A stretch of DNA of 64,000 nucleotides from Phycisphaerales bacterium (GCA_020847375.1 JADLCB010000015.1:1-64000), one strand, 5' to 3'; positions 8,024 through 16,488 are shown, counted from the first letter of the stretch. Program-made: numbers and translations. Notes: a model not told the origin generated them from the sequence alone.

Positions 8024-9358
8024 TTATTTAAGAATATGCTGCACGGCAGCGGCCAGATCCTCAACAATCACAAGACCGGATGGCAAATCAGTGCTGCATT
8101 GTTCGGTCTGCCTACCCGCGCCGCTGCGCACAAGGATCGGTTGAACGCCAGCGGCACAGGCGGTGACAATGTCGCCACGATGATCGCCAACCATCCACGC
8201 CCCATCCAGCGTCAAGTTCAATTCCTCTTGCGCGCTGTAGAGCTGGGTCGGGTTTGGTTTGGCACCGCTTTGATCACGGTATTGTGGCAAAACGGCCCGA
8301 TCACCGGCAGCGGTTGAGAAATAAATACCGTCCAGGCAGGCACCTTGTTCAGCCAACAGACGGCACATTTTGTCATGCACGCTCAGGACTGTTTCTTCGG
8401 AAACATAACCGTAACCAACAGCAGACTGGGAAGTAATCACGACCGTCTTCCAGCCCGCCTGGTTGAGCTGGCGAATCGCCTGGGCTGATCCGGGGATCAG
8501 GCGCATTTCTTCCGGGCCGGTTTGATAACTGGCCAGATCATTGATGACCCCATCGCGGTCAAGAAAAACCACGCGACTTGGTGGCGTCAGCAGGTCACTC
8601 AGGGTCTGCTCGTGCCTGCTCACCTGCCCGTCGGGGCTGATGTCGTAGATGCTCCACGGGTGCGGATAAACCGTAAATCCCCGGGCTACGCTGAAAAACG
8701 TATTCCCATGGCGGGCCATTTCCAGCCCGGGATGCAGATGCCCACTGAGGCACAACCGCACCCGTCCTGACTCGACGACGCGACGGGTCAGTTCGTCTCC
8801 CTCGCCATAGGTAAATGGCCAGCTTTCGTTCATCATGGGCGTCAGCAGATAATGCTGCAGATGAACCTGCGGGGGTGAGGATGGATCGGCCAGCACCTGG
8901 TCGAAGCGGCAACGCTCTTTGAGAAAACGGCGCGGGACGTGCGCATCGAACTCCTCATCACAAAAACGCACGATCCGATGTCCGGCCAGATCAAAAATGT
9001 TTTCATCGGGATCAAAAATCTGCCACATGATTTCGGAGAGATCGTGGTTGCCACCCAGCACGGTATAGCGCAACCCGCTGTCATCGAGCAACTGCTTGAC
9101 CATGCGATAATCTTTTTCAACGGCCTGTCGCCAAAGCGTCGGCTGGTCGATGGCAAAAACCCGCGGGGGATACATCAACCAATACGGCACATCCAGAATA
9201 TCGCCGGTAACGACCAGTAAGTCTGGTTTTTGATGGGTAATGCGCCTCAGCGCCTCAGCCAGAAGCTCAGGCATCGACCGCGACCGATTCCGGTTCCCGG
9301 CTGACGATCCGTACAGATGATGGCGCCAGTGAAGGTCAGTAATTTGAACAATACGCAT
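8024..9358 (-). CDS. Calcineurin-like metallophosphoesterase fused to HAD-family phosphatase (GmhB/HisB-N-like)
   Basis: 444 aa in two domains. Residues 1-255 carry the metallophosphoesterase blocks D8-x-H10, G52-D53, G103-N-H-D106, His169 and G206-H-L-H209, so both metal sites look complete. Residues 262-444 form a HAD phosphatase with D267-R-D269-G, VITSQSA, KPNP (Lys367) and G391-D-H-R-G-D396. That layout matches D-glycero-manno-heptose 1,7-bisphosphate 7-phosphatase (GmhB) and the HisB N-domain, but the Cys-rich zinc loop usual in GmhB is absent (no Cys between residues 342 and 400). The fusion joins two phosphatases in one chain, with no signal peptide. A sugar-phosphate or nucleotide-sugar role is inferred from the neighbouring fucosidase. 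The substrate is unknown. Confidence 0.8.
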   Translation of the reverse strand: MRIVQITDLHWRHHLYGSSAGNRNRSRSMPELLAEALRRITHQKPDLLVVTGDILDVPYWLMYPPRVFAIDQPTLWRQAVEKDYRMVKQLLDDSGLRYTVLGGNHDLSEIMWQIFDPDENIFDLAGHRIVRFCDEEFDAHVPRRFLKERCRFDQVLADPSSPPQVHLQHYLLTPMMNESWPFTYGEGDELTRRVVESGRVRLCLSGHLHPGLEMARHGNTFFSVARGFTVYPHPWSIYDISPDGQVSRHEQTLSDLLTPPSRVVFLDRDGVINDLASYQTGPEEMRLIPGSAQAIRQLNQAGWKTVVITSQSAVGYGYVSEETVLSVHDKMCRLLAEQGACLDGIYFSTAAGDRAVLPQYRDQSGAKPNPTQLYSAQEELNLTLDGAWMVGDHRGDIVTACAAGVQPILVRSGAGRQTEQCSTDLPSGLVIVEDLAAAVQHILK

Positions 9359-9527
9359 GGCAAATAATTCATAAAACCAATACGTTCACTTCGTGGGACA
9401 CGATCGCAGGTAACATGGCAGACCGCCATAGAACAATCTTGCGCGAGCAGCATCGTATACCAATCCAGTTGTATCGTTTCATCACCCGTAAATCAACCTT
9501 TTTGAATGTCGAAATGATTGTGTCATA

Positions 9528-9555
9528 TTGCGGAACAACTCGCTTGGTCTATACT
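9528..9555 (+). promoter_or_regulatory. Sigma-70-type promoter of the GH4 gene
   Basis: -35 TTGCGG (9528-9533), 16-bp spacer, -10 TATACT (9550-9555). The RNA start would be near 9562, giving a leader of about 38 nt that ends with a GGAG ribosome binding site before the ATG at 9600. Confidence 0.5.
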
Positions 9556-9599
9556 GAATTATTCGTGCGATGAGTATTTATTTTTGTGGAGCTTGATTC

Positions 9600-11126
9600 A
9601 TGAGTGCGACAAAAAAGGCGGTTGAGGTCAAAGGCGGTGAAAAAAAACTGGGGCATGCTGCTCATTCCATCAAGGCGGATCAACAGAACGGTTTGCCGGG
9701 CAAAATGCAGCGCCCGATTAAAATCACAATGCTCGGCGCTGGTTCGGGATTCACCCCAACCCTGATGCGCGACATCGTCTGCATCCCTGACAGCCAGGGG
9801 GGCGAAATCGCGCTGGTCGATATTGATGAACATCGCCTCAGCACCATGCACCAGATTGTCACACGGATCACCGAGACAGGCCGATCCAAAAACTGGCGCG
9901 TCACGGCTCATAAAGATCGGCGCACAGCGCTGCCGGGCAGCCACTACATCGTCAACTGCATTGAAGTATCAGGTCTGGATTGTGTACGCCACGATTACGA
10001 CATCCCCCAAAAATACGGCATCGATCAGTGCATCGGTGATACGATCGGCCCGGGCGGGTTGTTCAAATCCATGCGCACGATTCCTGTTTTTCTTGATATT
10101 CTACGCGATGCGCGCGATCTGTGCCCGGATGCGATTGTGCTCAACTACACCAACCCCATGAACATGCTCTGTCTGGCTGCTGCACGCGCGGTTCCGGAAA
10201 TGCAGCTCGTGGGGCTTTGTCACAGCGTCCAGGGGACCAGCCATCAACTGGCGCGATATGCCGATGTGCCCTACAGCGAGATGGAATGGGAGTGCGCCGG
10301 CATCAATCACCTGGCGTGGTTTACCAAATTGCAGCACAAGGGACAGGACCTTTACCAAAAGGTTCTGCTGAAGAAATTCGCCCAGGAAATTGCGGCGGGA
10401 ATTGCTGAATCCAAAGCCGGTCTGGCACCGGTGGATGACCATGACGAGCGTCTGATCCTGGAGGAAAAGACGTGGGAACAAGGCGATTTGGTTCGCAAGG
10501 ATATGTGCGTCAATTTCGGCGCGTTCATCACGGAAAGCTCGGGGCATCTCAGCGAATATCTTCCGTACTATCGTAAAAGCGAGGCTGGCCGGCAGTTGCT
10601 GCGCCGCGGTTACGAAGGTGGTAGCAGCTTTTATGCCACCAACTGGCCGTCATGGCGCAAAAGCGCTGATGCCGACCGGGATGCGATGGTCCTGGGTGAA
10701 AAAGCACTGCCTCCGATGGAGCGCTCCTGGGAATACGCAAGCTGGATTATCGAAGCGCGCGAAAAGGATGTGCCCCAGCGCATTCATGGCAACGTGATGA
10801 ATGTTCATCCCGTTAAAAACTGGGGGCCGCTGATCGGCAACCTGATGGGCGATGGCTGTGTTGAAGTGGCGTGCATGGTCGATCGCAACGGTATTCTTCC
10901 GACCGTGTACGGAAACCTTCCGCCCCAGATGGCAGCCGTCTGCGACTGGAACATGCGCATGTTCGACCTGGGCGCTCAAGCCTGCGTGGAACGCAGTATC
11001 GAGCTGGCGATTCATGCGCTGATGCTTGATCCGCTTAGCGCTGCTGTCTGTACTCCGGCTCAGATTAAACAGATGACGCTGGAGATGTACGAAGCAACCA
11101 AGGAATATCTCCCGGGCTACAAATAA
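9600..11126 (+). CDS. GH4-family glycosidase (alpha-glucosidase/alpha-galactosidase type)
   Basis: 508 aa. The ATG at 9600 has GGAG upstream; a later ATG at 9705 (Met36) has none, although family members usually begin near it, so about 35 N-terminal residues are extra and Lys-rich. The NAD-binding motif is ITMLGAGSGFTPTL (43-56). NYTNPMNML (182-190), GLCHSVQG with Cys207 and His208, and GINHLAWF with His237 are the substrate and Mn-binding blocks. GH4 enzymes use NAD+ and a divalent metal and act by oxidation, elimination and reduction at the sugar ring, in the cytoplasm. Which sugar is cut cannot be told. The gene stands alone between a divergent phosphatase gene and a tRNA. Confidence 0.9.
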   Translation: MSATKKAVEVKGGEKKLGHAAHSIKADQQNGLPGKMQRPIKITMLGAGSGFTPTLMRDIVCIPDSQGGEIALVDIDEHRLSTMHQIVTRITETGRSKNWRVTAHKDRRTALPGSHYIVNCIEVSGLDCVRHDYDIPQKYGIDQCIGDTIGPGGLFKSMRTIPVFLDILRDARDLCPDAIVLNYTNPMNMLCLAAARAVPEMQLVGLCHSVQGTSHQLARYADVPYSEMEWECAGINHLAWFTKLQHKGQDLYQKVLLKKFAQEIAAGIAESKAGLAPVDDHDERLILEEKTWEQGDLVRKDMCVNFGAFITESSGHLSEYLPYYRKSEAGRQLLRRGYEGGSSFYATNWPSWRKSADADRDAMVLGEKALPPMERSWEYASWIIEAREKDVPQRIHGNVMNVHPVKNWGPLIGNLMGDGCVEVACMVDRNGILPTVYGNLPPQMAAVCDWNMRMFDLGAQACVERSIELAIHALMLDPLSAAVCTPAQIKQMTLEMYEATKEYLPGYK

Positions 11127-11175
11127 TCCCTGGACTGTTTTTGTAATTGATGCTTCTGGCGCAGTTTAAGTGAAA

Positions 11176-11249
<74 letters not shown>

Positions 11250-11329
11250 CCGCAGCCACTTTGACAGGTGCAGCACTAAAAACTGCTCCAGCCAAGGGGG
11301 TCGTATGGTGGCAGGAGTATATGGCTCTG

Positions 11330-11908
11330 TCAAGTTGACAAGCGTAATTGTTGCCTGACCAACAGGATATTCATGATCGTCAGTGCTGCCATGACCAAAC
11401 CGAGCAGAATAAAACAATAACTGACCCAGGAACTGATGGCTGCCCAGGGGGACTCGTCCGAGGCAATCAGCGGCATGAGGCCGAACAAGGGGAGAATGAA
11501 CGCCAGCGTCAACATCGGCGGAATAATCGTACGACGGAAACTCAGACGCCTGAACAGCGGCACTGCCGTTTGGGTTGGGCGCGAACCCGATGACAGCGCC
11601 CGCTCGGGAGTTTTCGTCATTGCCGGTGTTTTGGCCGGCGCTAAAGTTGTTACCGGCTTTGGAGCTGTCGGGCGGGTCGGCTGCGGATTTTGCCCAGCCG
11701 GTTTACCCGAAACAGGGCGTTTGTTCGGCACTGACGGACGTGTGGTTGAGGCTGGTGCGGGATGATTCGCTTGAACAGGTTTGGCGATCGACGGATTCTT
11801 CACCATTTTTTCAGCCGGCTGCGCATCGACAGGATCAGCTTGTGGAGCTTGGCCACTCATCATCGCTTCCAGCGCACGAGCAAGGTCGTCATTTTTATTT
11901 TTCGCCAT
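11330..11908 (-). CDS. Proline-rich membrane protein of unknown function
   Basis: 192 aa. The ATG at 11908 is used because AAGGAA lies about 8 nt upstream; an earlier in-frame ATG at 11929 has no such site. Residues 1-20 (KNKNDDLARALEAMMSGQ) could form a short helix. Residues 20-120 are low-complexity and rich in Pro, Ala, Lys and Thr. Two hydrophobic segments follow (about 130-150 and 163-185: LTLAFILPLFGLMPLI and FILLGLVMAALTIMNILL), so the long N-terminal tail is probably cytoplasmic and the C-terminus is a membrane hairpin. I recognise no domain. It ends about 80 bp upstream of the tRNA, on the same strand. Confidence 0.6.
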   Translation of the reverse strand: MAKNKNDDLARALEAMMSGQAPQADPVDAQPAEKMVKNPSIAKPVQANHPAPASTTRPSVPNKRPVSGKPAGQNPQPTRPTAPKPVTTLAPAKTPAMTKTPERALSSGSRPTQTAVPLFRRLSFRRTIIPPMLTLAFILPLFGLMPLIASDESPWAAISSWVSYCFILLGLVMAALTIMNILLVRQQLRLST

Positions 11909-12291
11909 TATGGATTCCTTCGTCTGCACAACCGTCCGAAACTACCCGGATTATCGGACATAAATCAAATAAATCTGTCGTGAACCTCAATTTTTCACCT
12001 CTGCCTGCGCTATCAGGATTATAGTTGACTGTGGTGATGGATCCCAGCCTGGTTGTCTGGTGTCAACGAACCGGCGATGCGGATGTTCCGCTTGGGCATC
12101 ATCTGGCATATTGCGAGTAAACCGAATGCCACGCAACGCTGATTTTCGGCTGGTTTGCGGTGTTGACAACCGTTTTAATGCTCCAGCCGGGGGTCGGATC
12201 CGATTGGCACGCTGGTTGCCATGATGTTTCAGTACAAGCGGTCGACCTGATGTTGACCCGAATAAGTAACAGTGAAGGAGAAAGTGTGATC
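11909..12291. other. 383-bp divergent intergenic region
   Basis: It separates the minus-strand Pro-rich membrane protein from the plus-strand coiled-coil gene. It contains the sigma-54-type promoter (12204-12219) and, further upstream, GTTG...CAAC dyads (around 12053-12068 and GTTGACAAC at 12162-12170) that could be enhancer sites for a sigma-54 activator. No coding ORF is evident. Confidence 0.5.
12204..12219 (+). promoter_or_regulatory. Sigma-54 (RpoN) -24/-12 promoter
   Basis: TTGGCACG (12204-12211), four bases, TTGC (12216-12219). The GG and GC dinucleotides are exactly 10 bp apart, as sigma-54 needs, and the -24 element is a perfect consensus. Transcription would begin near 12231, about 60 nt before the ATG at 12292. 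Confidence 0.75.
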
Positions 12292-12558
12292 ATGAACGAA
12301 AAGGAATTTCAAACCAAACTGGCTGAATTGATGGGGGAGATTTCAACCCTGCCCGCCACCGAACGTCAGAAATTGCAGCAACTGGCTGACGAAACGCGCC
12401 AGCGCCATGAGCGCCTGCGCCAGACCGTCAGCAGCCTGCAGGAAAGTCTTGATTACCTGCGTCTGAGCATCAAGTATCTGGTGTTCGATCTGGAGGCAAC
12501 ACGGCGTGAAAACGGCTACCTGCGGCGTATGCTCGAGGAGGCCCATGGCGCGGATTGA
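12292..12558 (+). CDS. Small coiled-coil protein of unknown function
   Basis: 88 aa. The ATG at 12292 has a strong GAAGGAG site upstream; in-frame codons back to 12160 lie in the promoter and are not coding. The protein is almost wholly helical and charged (ERQKLQQLADETRQRHERLR, then SLQESLDYLRLSIKYLVFDL), with heptad-like spacing of Leu and no Cys, so it probably forms a coiled coil. No enzyme motif is seen. It is alone in its unit: a sigma-54-type promoter upstream and a hairpin terminator 43 bp downstream. That control suggests a role under a specific signal (such as nitrogen, envelope stress or metabolism) through an enhancer-binding protein; this is inference. I do not recognise the family. 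Confidence 0.7.
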   Translation: MNEKEFQTKLAELMGEISTLPATERQKLQQLADETRQRHERLRQTVSSLQESLDYLRLSIKYLVFDLEATRRENGYLRRMLEEAHGAD

Positions 12559-12600
12559 AGTTTTTTCGATCCAGCCCCAATCATACGTTTGAATATGCGA

Positions 12601-12637
12601 TCCGAGGGCCGCTGCCAGAACGGTTCTCGGATTTTTT
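12601..12637 (+). terminator. Rho-independent terminator after the coiled-coil gene
   Basis: An 11-bp stem (TCCGAGGGCCG at 12601-12611 with CGGTTCTCGGA at 12621-12631, two G-U pairs), a 9-nt loop and six T (12632-12637). Confidence 0.85.
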
Positions 12638-12767
12638 CTATCCACGCCCGGCTGGAAGTGGTCTTGCACCAACCGCCATTAACTAAGATTGACTCGCAAT
12701 CTCATTTTTCCTTTTTACCGATTAACAATGGAATAGCCGACGATAAGCGGCCTAAAATGGCGGAGAT

Positions 12768-13427
12768 ATGCCTGTTTTGTTCAATGAGTCCCAAAAATTT
12801 GTCCAAGCGGTCCAGCCTCTGCTGGAGCGTCGCGACGTAACGGGCTTGTTGCAGGTTCTCAAACAGCAATGGCCTTGTGCCCAGCTTGAGGCCCTGGTCA
12901 AAGATGGTACGACCGACGCCAAAAAAGTGGCTGCACTGGCGTTAGGGCTGGTGGGTGAAACGCATTGCTGCACCAGTTTGACGCGGTTGCTGGCTGATCC
13001 TGACACCATGGTCAACAAAATGGCGGAACATGCCCTCTGGTCGATCTGGTTTCGCAGCACGTGCGAGCCAGCCAATCACCAGCTTTGTCGCGGTGTCCAG
13101 GCGCTGGATAAGCGCGAATTTGACCACGCCATCGAACATTTCAACCAAGCCCTTGAACTGAACCCCCAATTCGCCGAAGCCTATAACCAACGCGCTCTGG
13201 CGTGGTATTTCAAGGATGATTTCGTTCGTTCCATCGACGACTGCAAACAGGCGATTGCGCGTATGCCCTGCCACTTCGGCGCGTGGGCCGGTCTGGGCCA
13301 CTGTTACGCCCATCTGGCCAACCTGCCCGAAGCGCTCAGCGCCTATCGTCAGGCACTGGCGATCAACCCTCATCTGGAGTGCGTCGCCCAAGCCATCAGC
13401 GAGTTGGAAAGCCAATCGAGCCGATGA
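12768..13427 (+). CDS. HEAT-like/TPR repeat protein
   Basis: 219 aa. GGAG lies just 2 nt before the ATG at 12768, closer than usual. Residues 1-105 look like HEAT-type helices (KVAALALGLVGE, then HCCTSLTRLLADPDTMVNKMAEHAL). Residues 105-215 hold three TPR units (EFDHAIEHFNQALELNPQF; YFKDDFVRSIDDCKQAIARM; NLPEALSAYRQALAINPHL). Such solenoids bind other proteins; no enzyme motif is seen and there is no signal peptide. It is followed after 79 bp by a YfgM-like membrane protein and then a lipoprotein, all on one strand, which suggests a shared envelope-related task. Partners are unknown. Confidence 0.75.
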   Translation: MPVLFNESQKFVQAVQPLLERRDVTGLLQVLKQQWPCAQLEALVKDGTTDAKKVAALALGLVGETHCCTSLTRLLADPDTMVNKMAEHALWSIWFRSTCEPANHQLCRGVQALDKREFDHAIEHFNQALELNPQFAEAYNQRALAWYFKDDFVRSIDDCKQAIARMPCHFGAWAGLGHCYAHLANLPEALSAYRQALAINPHLECVAQAISELESQSSR

Positions 13428-13506
13428 ATCGGGGCATGGATCACCAGCCTTAAAATTGTCTGAAGATTTGCCAGTCAACATTCCCACCCGTACACTGCCA
13501 CGACCT

Positions 13507-14394
13507 ATGAAATCTGAGCGGCGACATGAACTGGAAACGAATCAACTGGCCGACTGGCTGGCGCGCCTTCCTCATCTTCTGTATCAGTACGGCAGCCGGA
13601 TTCTTCTGGCGTTGGCGCTGGTCATCCTGGTCATCGTTTTAATTTACAATCGTTCGCAAAGTCGCAAGGCTGAAGCCAGTGCCGCCTTGGATCAACTGGC
13701 AGCGGCGCGCCAGGGTATTCAGCGACTGGGCAATTATGAGCCGCTGGCTCAGTCGGTTCCAGCCGATAAGCAGGCTGACCGTTTTCATGATCTGGTCAAT
13801 CTATCGCGCGAAAATCTCGACGGCGCTGTCAAGCAATTTGATCAGCCCGAGCAACTGGCTGAGGCATTGGTCGCCCAGGGTGATCTCAACTGGACCATCG
13901 CCACTTATCCGCAGTTGCCCGCCGGCGGCGCAGGCGCAGCGGCGGTTCCGGCTGCTGACGAGCGCACCAAAGCCATGGATGATGCCCGCCAGGCGTATCA
14001 GCGCGTTCTGGATAATTATCCGCAGGTGACAATGGCTAGTCTAAGCGCCCACATGGGGCTGGCGGCGATTGATGAAAATACCGCCAACTGGGATGAGGCG
14101 AAAAAACAGTACCAAGCTGTGGCCGATGGTGCTCAATATGCCTCCATCTTCCAGCAACAAGCCAAAGAGCGGCTGGAATCACTGGATGAATTGCGTAAAC
14201 CGGTTCTGCTGGTGCAACCTCCCGAACCGATGGTGTTGGCGCCGACCACCGCGCCGACAACGGTTTCTGTTCATCAGGAAAACAGTGCCGCGACAACCGA
14301 AGCGCCTGCTGCGGATGTCGGCGCTGCTGACGAACGTAGCGCGTCACCCGCCACCCCGACAACAACTCCGGCTACTCAGCCATCGGTTGATTGA
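13507..14394 (+). CDS. YfgM-like TPR membrane protein (tetratricopeptide-repeat-like domain)
   Basis: 295 aa from the ATG at 13507. The longer reading frame to 13216 overlaps the upstream gene and has shadow-like composition. The layout is a short charged N-terminus, one membrane helix (SRILLALALVILVIVLIYNR, about residues 31-50), then an extracytoplasmic helical TPR-like region (AYQRVLDNYPQVTMASLSAH; LAAIDENTANWDEAKKQYQA) and a C-terminal tail of about 65 residues rich in Pro, Thr and Ala. This matches the YfgM/TPR_21 family; in proteobacteria YfgM binds the SecYEG translocon and helps periplasmic folding. The same role here is only inferred. It lies between the TPR protein and a lipoprotein gene (19-bp gap). 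Confidence 0.75.
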   Translation: MKSERRHELETNQLADWLARLPHLLYQYGSRILLALALVILVIVLIYNRSQSRKAEASAALDQLAAARQGIQRLGNYEPLAQSVPADKQADRFHDLVNLSRENLDGAVKQFDQPEQLAEALVAQGDLNWTIATYPQLPAGGAGAAAVPAADERTKAMDDARQAYQRVLDNYPQVTMASLSAHMGLAAIDENTANWDEAKKQYQAVADGAQYASIFQQQAKERLESLDELRKPVLLVQPPEPMVLAPTTAPTTVSVHQENSAATTEAPAADVGAADERSASPATPTTTPATQPSVD

Positions 14395-14412
14395 TGATTG
14401 ACAGGTCTACTT

Positions 14413-14910
14413 ATGATGCTGACTCGAATCATCGCTTCGTTTTTCGCCGCCTGTTTGTGCGTTGGCTGTACCTATTCCGGTCAGTTTACGGTGGGCGTGG
14501 TCAATAAAACGGATCAACCGCTGTCCGTGGGTCTGGTCAAAAATGGGCCGCCGCTGCAGCCCGACTGGGCCAGCCCGCTGGACATCAGTCTGTCTCAACC
14601 CAATCTGACCCAGCAGAAATGGGGCACGCTTGTCCCGCCGGGACAGGCGGTGGTCATCGGTCCGCAGCCAGGTGAATTCTCTAAAAATGTTGTCGCGGTG
14701 CTTCGGGTCTATCGCGGCGATCTGCCGGTGGACGATCTGCTGGCCATCAGTCCGGGCAGCCGCGACCGGCTGGATATCCCGCTGGATAATGGTTCCAGCG
14801 GATTTATCATCGAAGCCAACGAGAACGGCTTGACCGCTCAACCAACCACCGCGCCGCCTCCGCACCGCGGCAACCGATCGACCAACCCGAAATCGTCAAA
14901 CGACCACTGA
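14413..14910 (+). CDS. Lipoprotein of unknown function
   Basis: 165 aa from the ATG at 14413 (AGG a few bases before it; an in-frame TTG at 14398 is less likely). A signal peptide ends in a lipobox (CLCVGC|TYSG), so the Cys is lipidated. The mature part is a small beta domain (QFTVGVVNKTDQPLSVGLVK; VVAVLRVYRGDLPVDDLL), with a Pro/Asn-rich tail. No family is recognised. It lies 18 bp after the YfgM-like gene and is the last gene of that set. The transposon-like repeat inserted with one copy of its 10-bp direct repeat starting on the last bases of this stop codon, so the insertion lies right at the gene end. Confidence 0.7.
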   Translation: MMLTRIIASFFAACLCVGCTYSGQFTVGVVNKTDQPLSVGLVKNGPPLQPDWASPLDISLSQPNLTQQKWGTLVPPGQAVVIGPQPGEFSKNVVAVLRVYRGDLPVDDLLAISPGSRDRLDIPLDNGSSGFIIEANENGLTAQPTTAPPPHRGNRSTNPKSSNDH

Positions 14911-15071
14911 TCTGCGCTCAGGGCAATCGCAAGTAGCCCGCGAGGGTCGATGTATTAACGAGCCGCGACCGTCAGGGAGCGGTGATCGGCTCAAAAACCG
15001 CTCCCTGACGGTCGCGGCTCGTAAGAGATTGCCTGTCGGACGCCTGCTTGCGCTTGCCCTGGATCTGCGCT
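14909..15071. mobile_element. Non-autonomous palindromic element (MITE-like), copy 1, with 10-bp target duplication
   Basis: The element spans 14919-15061 (143 bp). Its ends are inverted repeats (CAGGGCAATCGCAAGTAG and, on the other strand, CAGGGCAAGCGCAAGCAG; 16 of 18 match). The centre is a perfect hairpin of about 25 bp (arms about 14960-14983 and 14998-15021, containing CCGTCAGGGAGCGG). Directly next to both ends is GATCTGCGCT (14909-14918 and 15062-15071), a perfect 10-bp direct repeat as left by transposition. It has no room for a transposase, so it must be moved in trans. A near-identical inverted copy is at 53.5 kb. Confidence 0.85.
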
Positions 15072-15209
15072 TGAGTCCGGCAGTAGTTGCTTTTCGATTG
15101 CAACGTGTTAATGTCACCTCTGGCGAATCTGCTGCTGAGGACAAGCGATTCTCCGAACCAGTAGATCGATTCTCGAATCCATTACTCAAAGCGAACTGTG
15201 AGGTTATGT

Positions 15210-16463
15210 ATGGCTGACCCGACAAATAATCCGCGCTCTGCCCAGGGACATGCGAATCGGCTGGACTGGTTTCTCAAGGCACGCTTTGGCATGTTCATTC
15301 ACTGGGGTTTGTACGCTCTGCTCGGCCAGGGGGAGTGGGCGATGAATCGTCAACGAATACCGCTGGATGAATATCTGCCGCTGGCCGATCAGTTCAAAGC
15401 TGAAAATTATCGCCCGCGTGAATGGGCCAAACTGGCGCGTCAGGCGGGCATGAAATACATGGTCTTGACCAGCAAACACCATGAGGGTTTTTGCCTGTGG
15501 GATTCCAAGATATGCAAGTTCAACGCGGTCAACAGTGCTGCCAAACGCGACCTGCTGGCTGAATACGTCGAGGCGGTTCGGGCTGAAGGTCTGAAAGTCG
15601 GCCTGTACTATTCCCTGGGAGACTGGCGTCATCCGGACTGGTTCGCCGGCTGGCAGGGAGACGACGCTGCCCGCGAGCGTTTCATGGACTGGACGCATGA
15701 CATCGTGCGCGAGCTGATGAGCAACTACGGTCAGATCGACATTCTCTGGTATGACCTGCCCCAGAATTACACACCGATGCAGTGGCGCTCGGTGGAACTC
15801 AACGCCATGGTGCGCCAACTTCAGCCGCAGATTCTGATCAACAACCGCGCCTACACCACGGAAGACTTCGCCACCCCCGAGCAGCACCTGACGGCCATCC
15901 CAGTCAACCGCCCGTGGGAAATCTGCATGACACTCAATGACAACTGGGGTTATTGTCCGGCTGATCTCAATTATAAAACGCCACGCGAAGTGGCGCTGAC
16001 GCTGGCGACAGCATCGGCTGGTGGCGGAAACCTGCTGCTCAATGTCGGGCCGGATGGAACTGGCCGCATTCCCGAGGAGAGCCAGAAAATCCTCCAATCC
16101 GTTGGTCAGTGGCTGAAACGAAACGCTCAGGCGGTTTATCCCGGGCCGCGCTTTACGATTTCATTCAATCAATGGGGGCCAACGACGATTGATGGGTTCA
16201 ACATGTACCTGCACCTGAAAACCTATCAAAATAAAATAACCATCGGCGGGTTGATTCCGCAGGTGCGACGGGCGTCGATCCTGTCGACCGGTCAGGAGCT
16301 GACCATTCAGCGCCGCCCCACACAGACGATTCTCACCGGTCTGCCAGAGCGATCACCGGATGAGGTGCTGACCGTTATTCACCTTGAATTGGACGGCCCG
16401 CCCGATCAGGACATCGGCCGGATCATCGGCGGAGCGGATTTCTTCCCCGTATTGCCGGCCTGA
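15210..16463 (+). CDS. Alpha-L-fucosidase, GH29 (second paralogue)
   Basis: 417 aa from the ATG at 15210, which has GTGAGG 6 nt upstream. The GH29 marks are RFGMFIHWGLYALLGQGEW, LTSKHHEGFCLWDS, GQIDILWYDL (nucleophile Asp182) and GNLLLNVGPDGTG. There is no signal peptide. It is clearly related to the GH29 at 6.7-8.0 kb but diverged along its length, so it is not a recent duplicate. Bacterial GH29 of this shape often has narrow linkage preference; that cannot be read here. It stands alone just downstream of the mobile repeat and converges with the RegA gene. Confidence 0.88.
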   Translation: MADPTNNPRSAQGHANRLDWFLKARFGMFIHWGLYALLGQGEWAMNRQRIPLDEYLPLADQFKAENYRPREWAKLARQAGMKYMVLTSKHHEGFCLWDSKICKFNAVNSAAKRDLLAEYVEAVRAEGLKVGLYYSLGDWRHPDWFAGWQGDDAARERFMDWTHDIVRELMSNYGQIDILWYDLPQNYTPMQWRSVELNAMVRQLQPQILINNRAYTTEDFATPEQHLTAIPVNRPWEICMTLNDNWGYCPADLNYKTPREVALTLATASAGGGNLLLNVGPDGTGRIPEESQKILQSVGQWLKRNAQAVYPGPRFTISFNQWGPTTIDGFNMYLHLKTYQNKITIGGLIPQVRRASILSTGQELTIQRRPTQTILTGLPERSPDEVLTVIHLELDGPPDQDIGRIIGGADFFPVLPA

Positions 16464-16488
16464 TCCAGCGTCGCTTCGGCTGATCCCT

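Noticed and set aside
14960-15021. Central hairpin read as a transcription terminator of the lipoprotein gene
   Set aside because: No T tract follows; the hairpin belongs to the mobile element and recurs at 53.5 kb away from any gene end in the same orientation.
15029-15217. ORF running out of the palindromic element
   Set aside because: Its translation comes from the repeat itself, a known source of false proteins.
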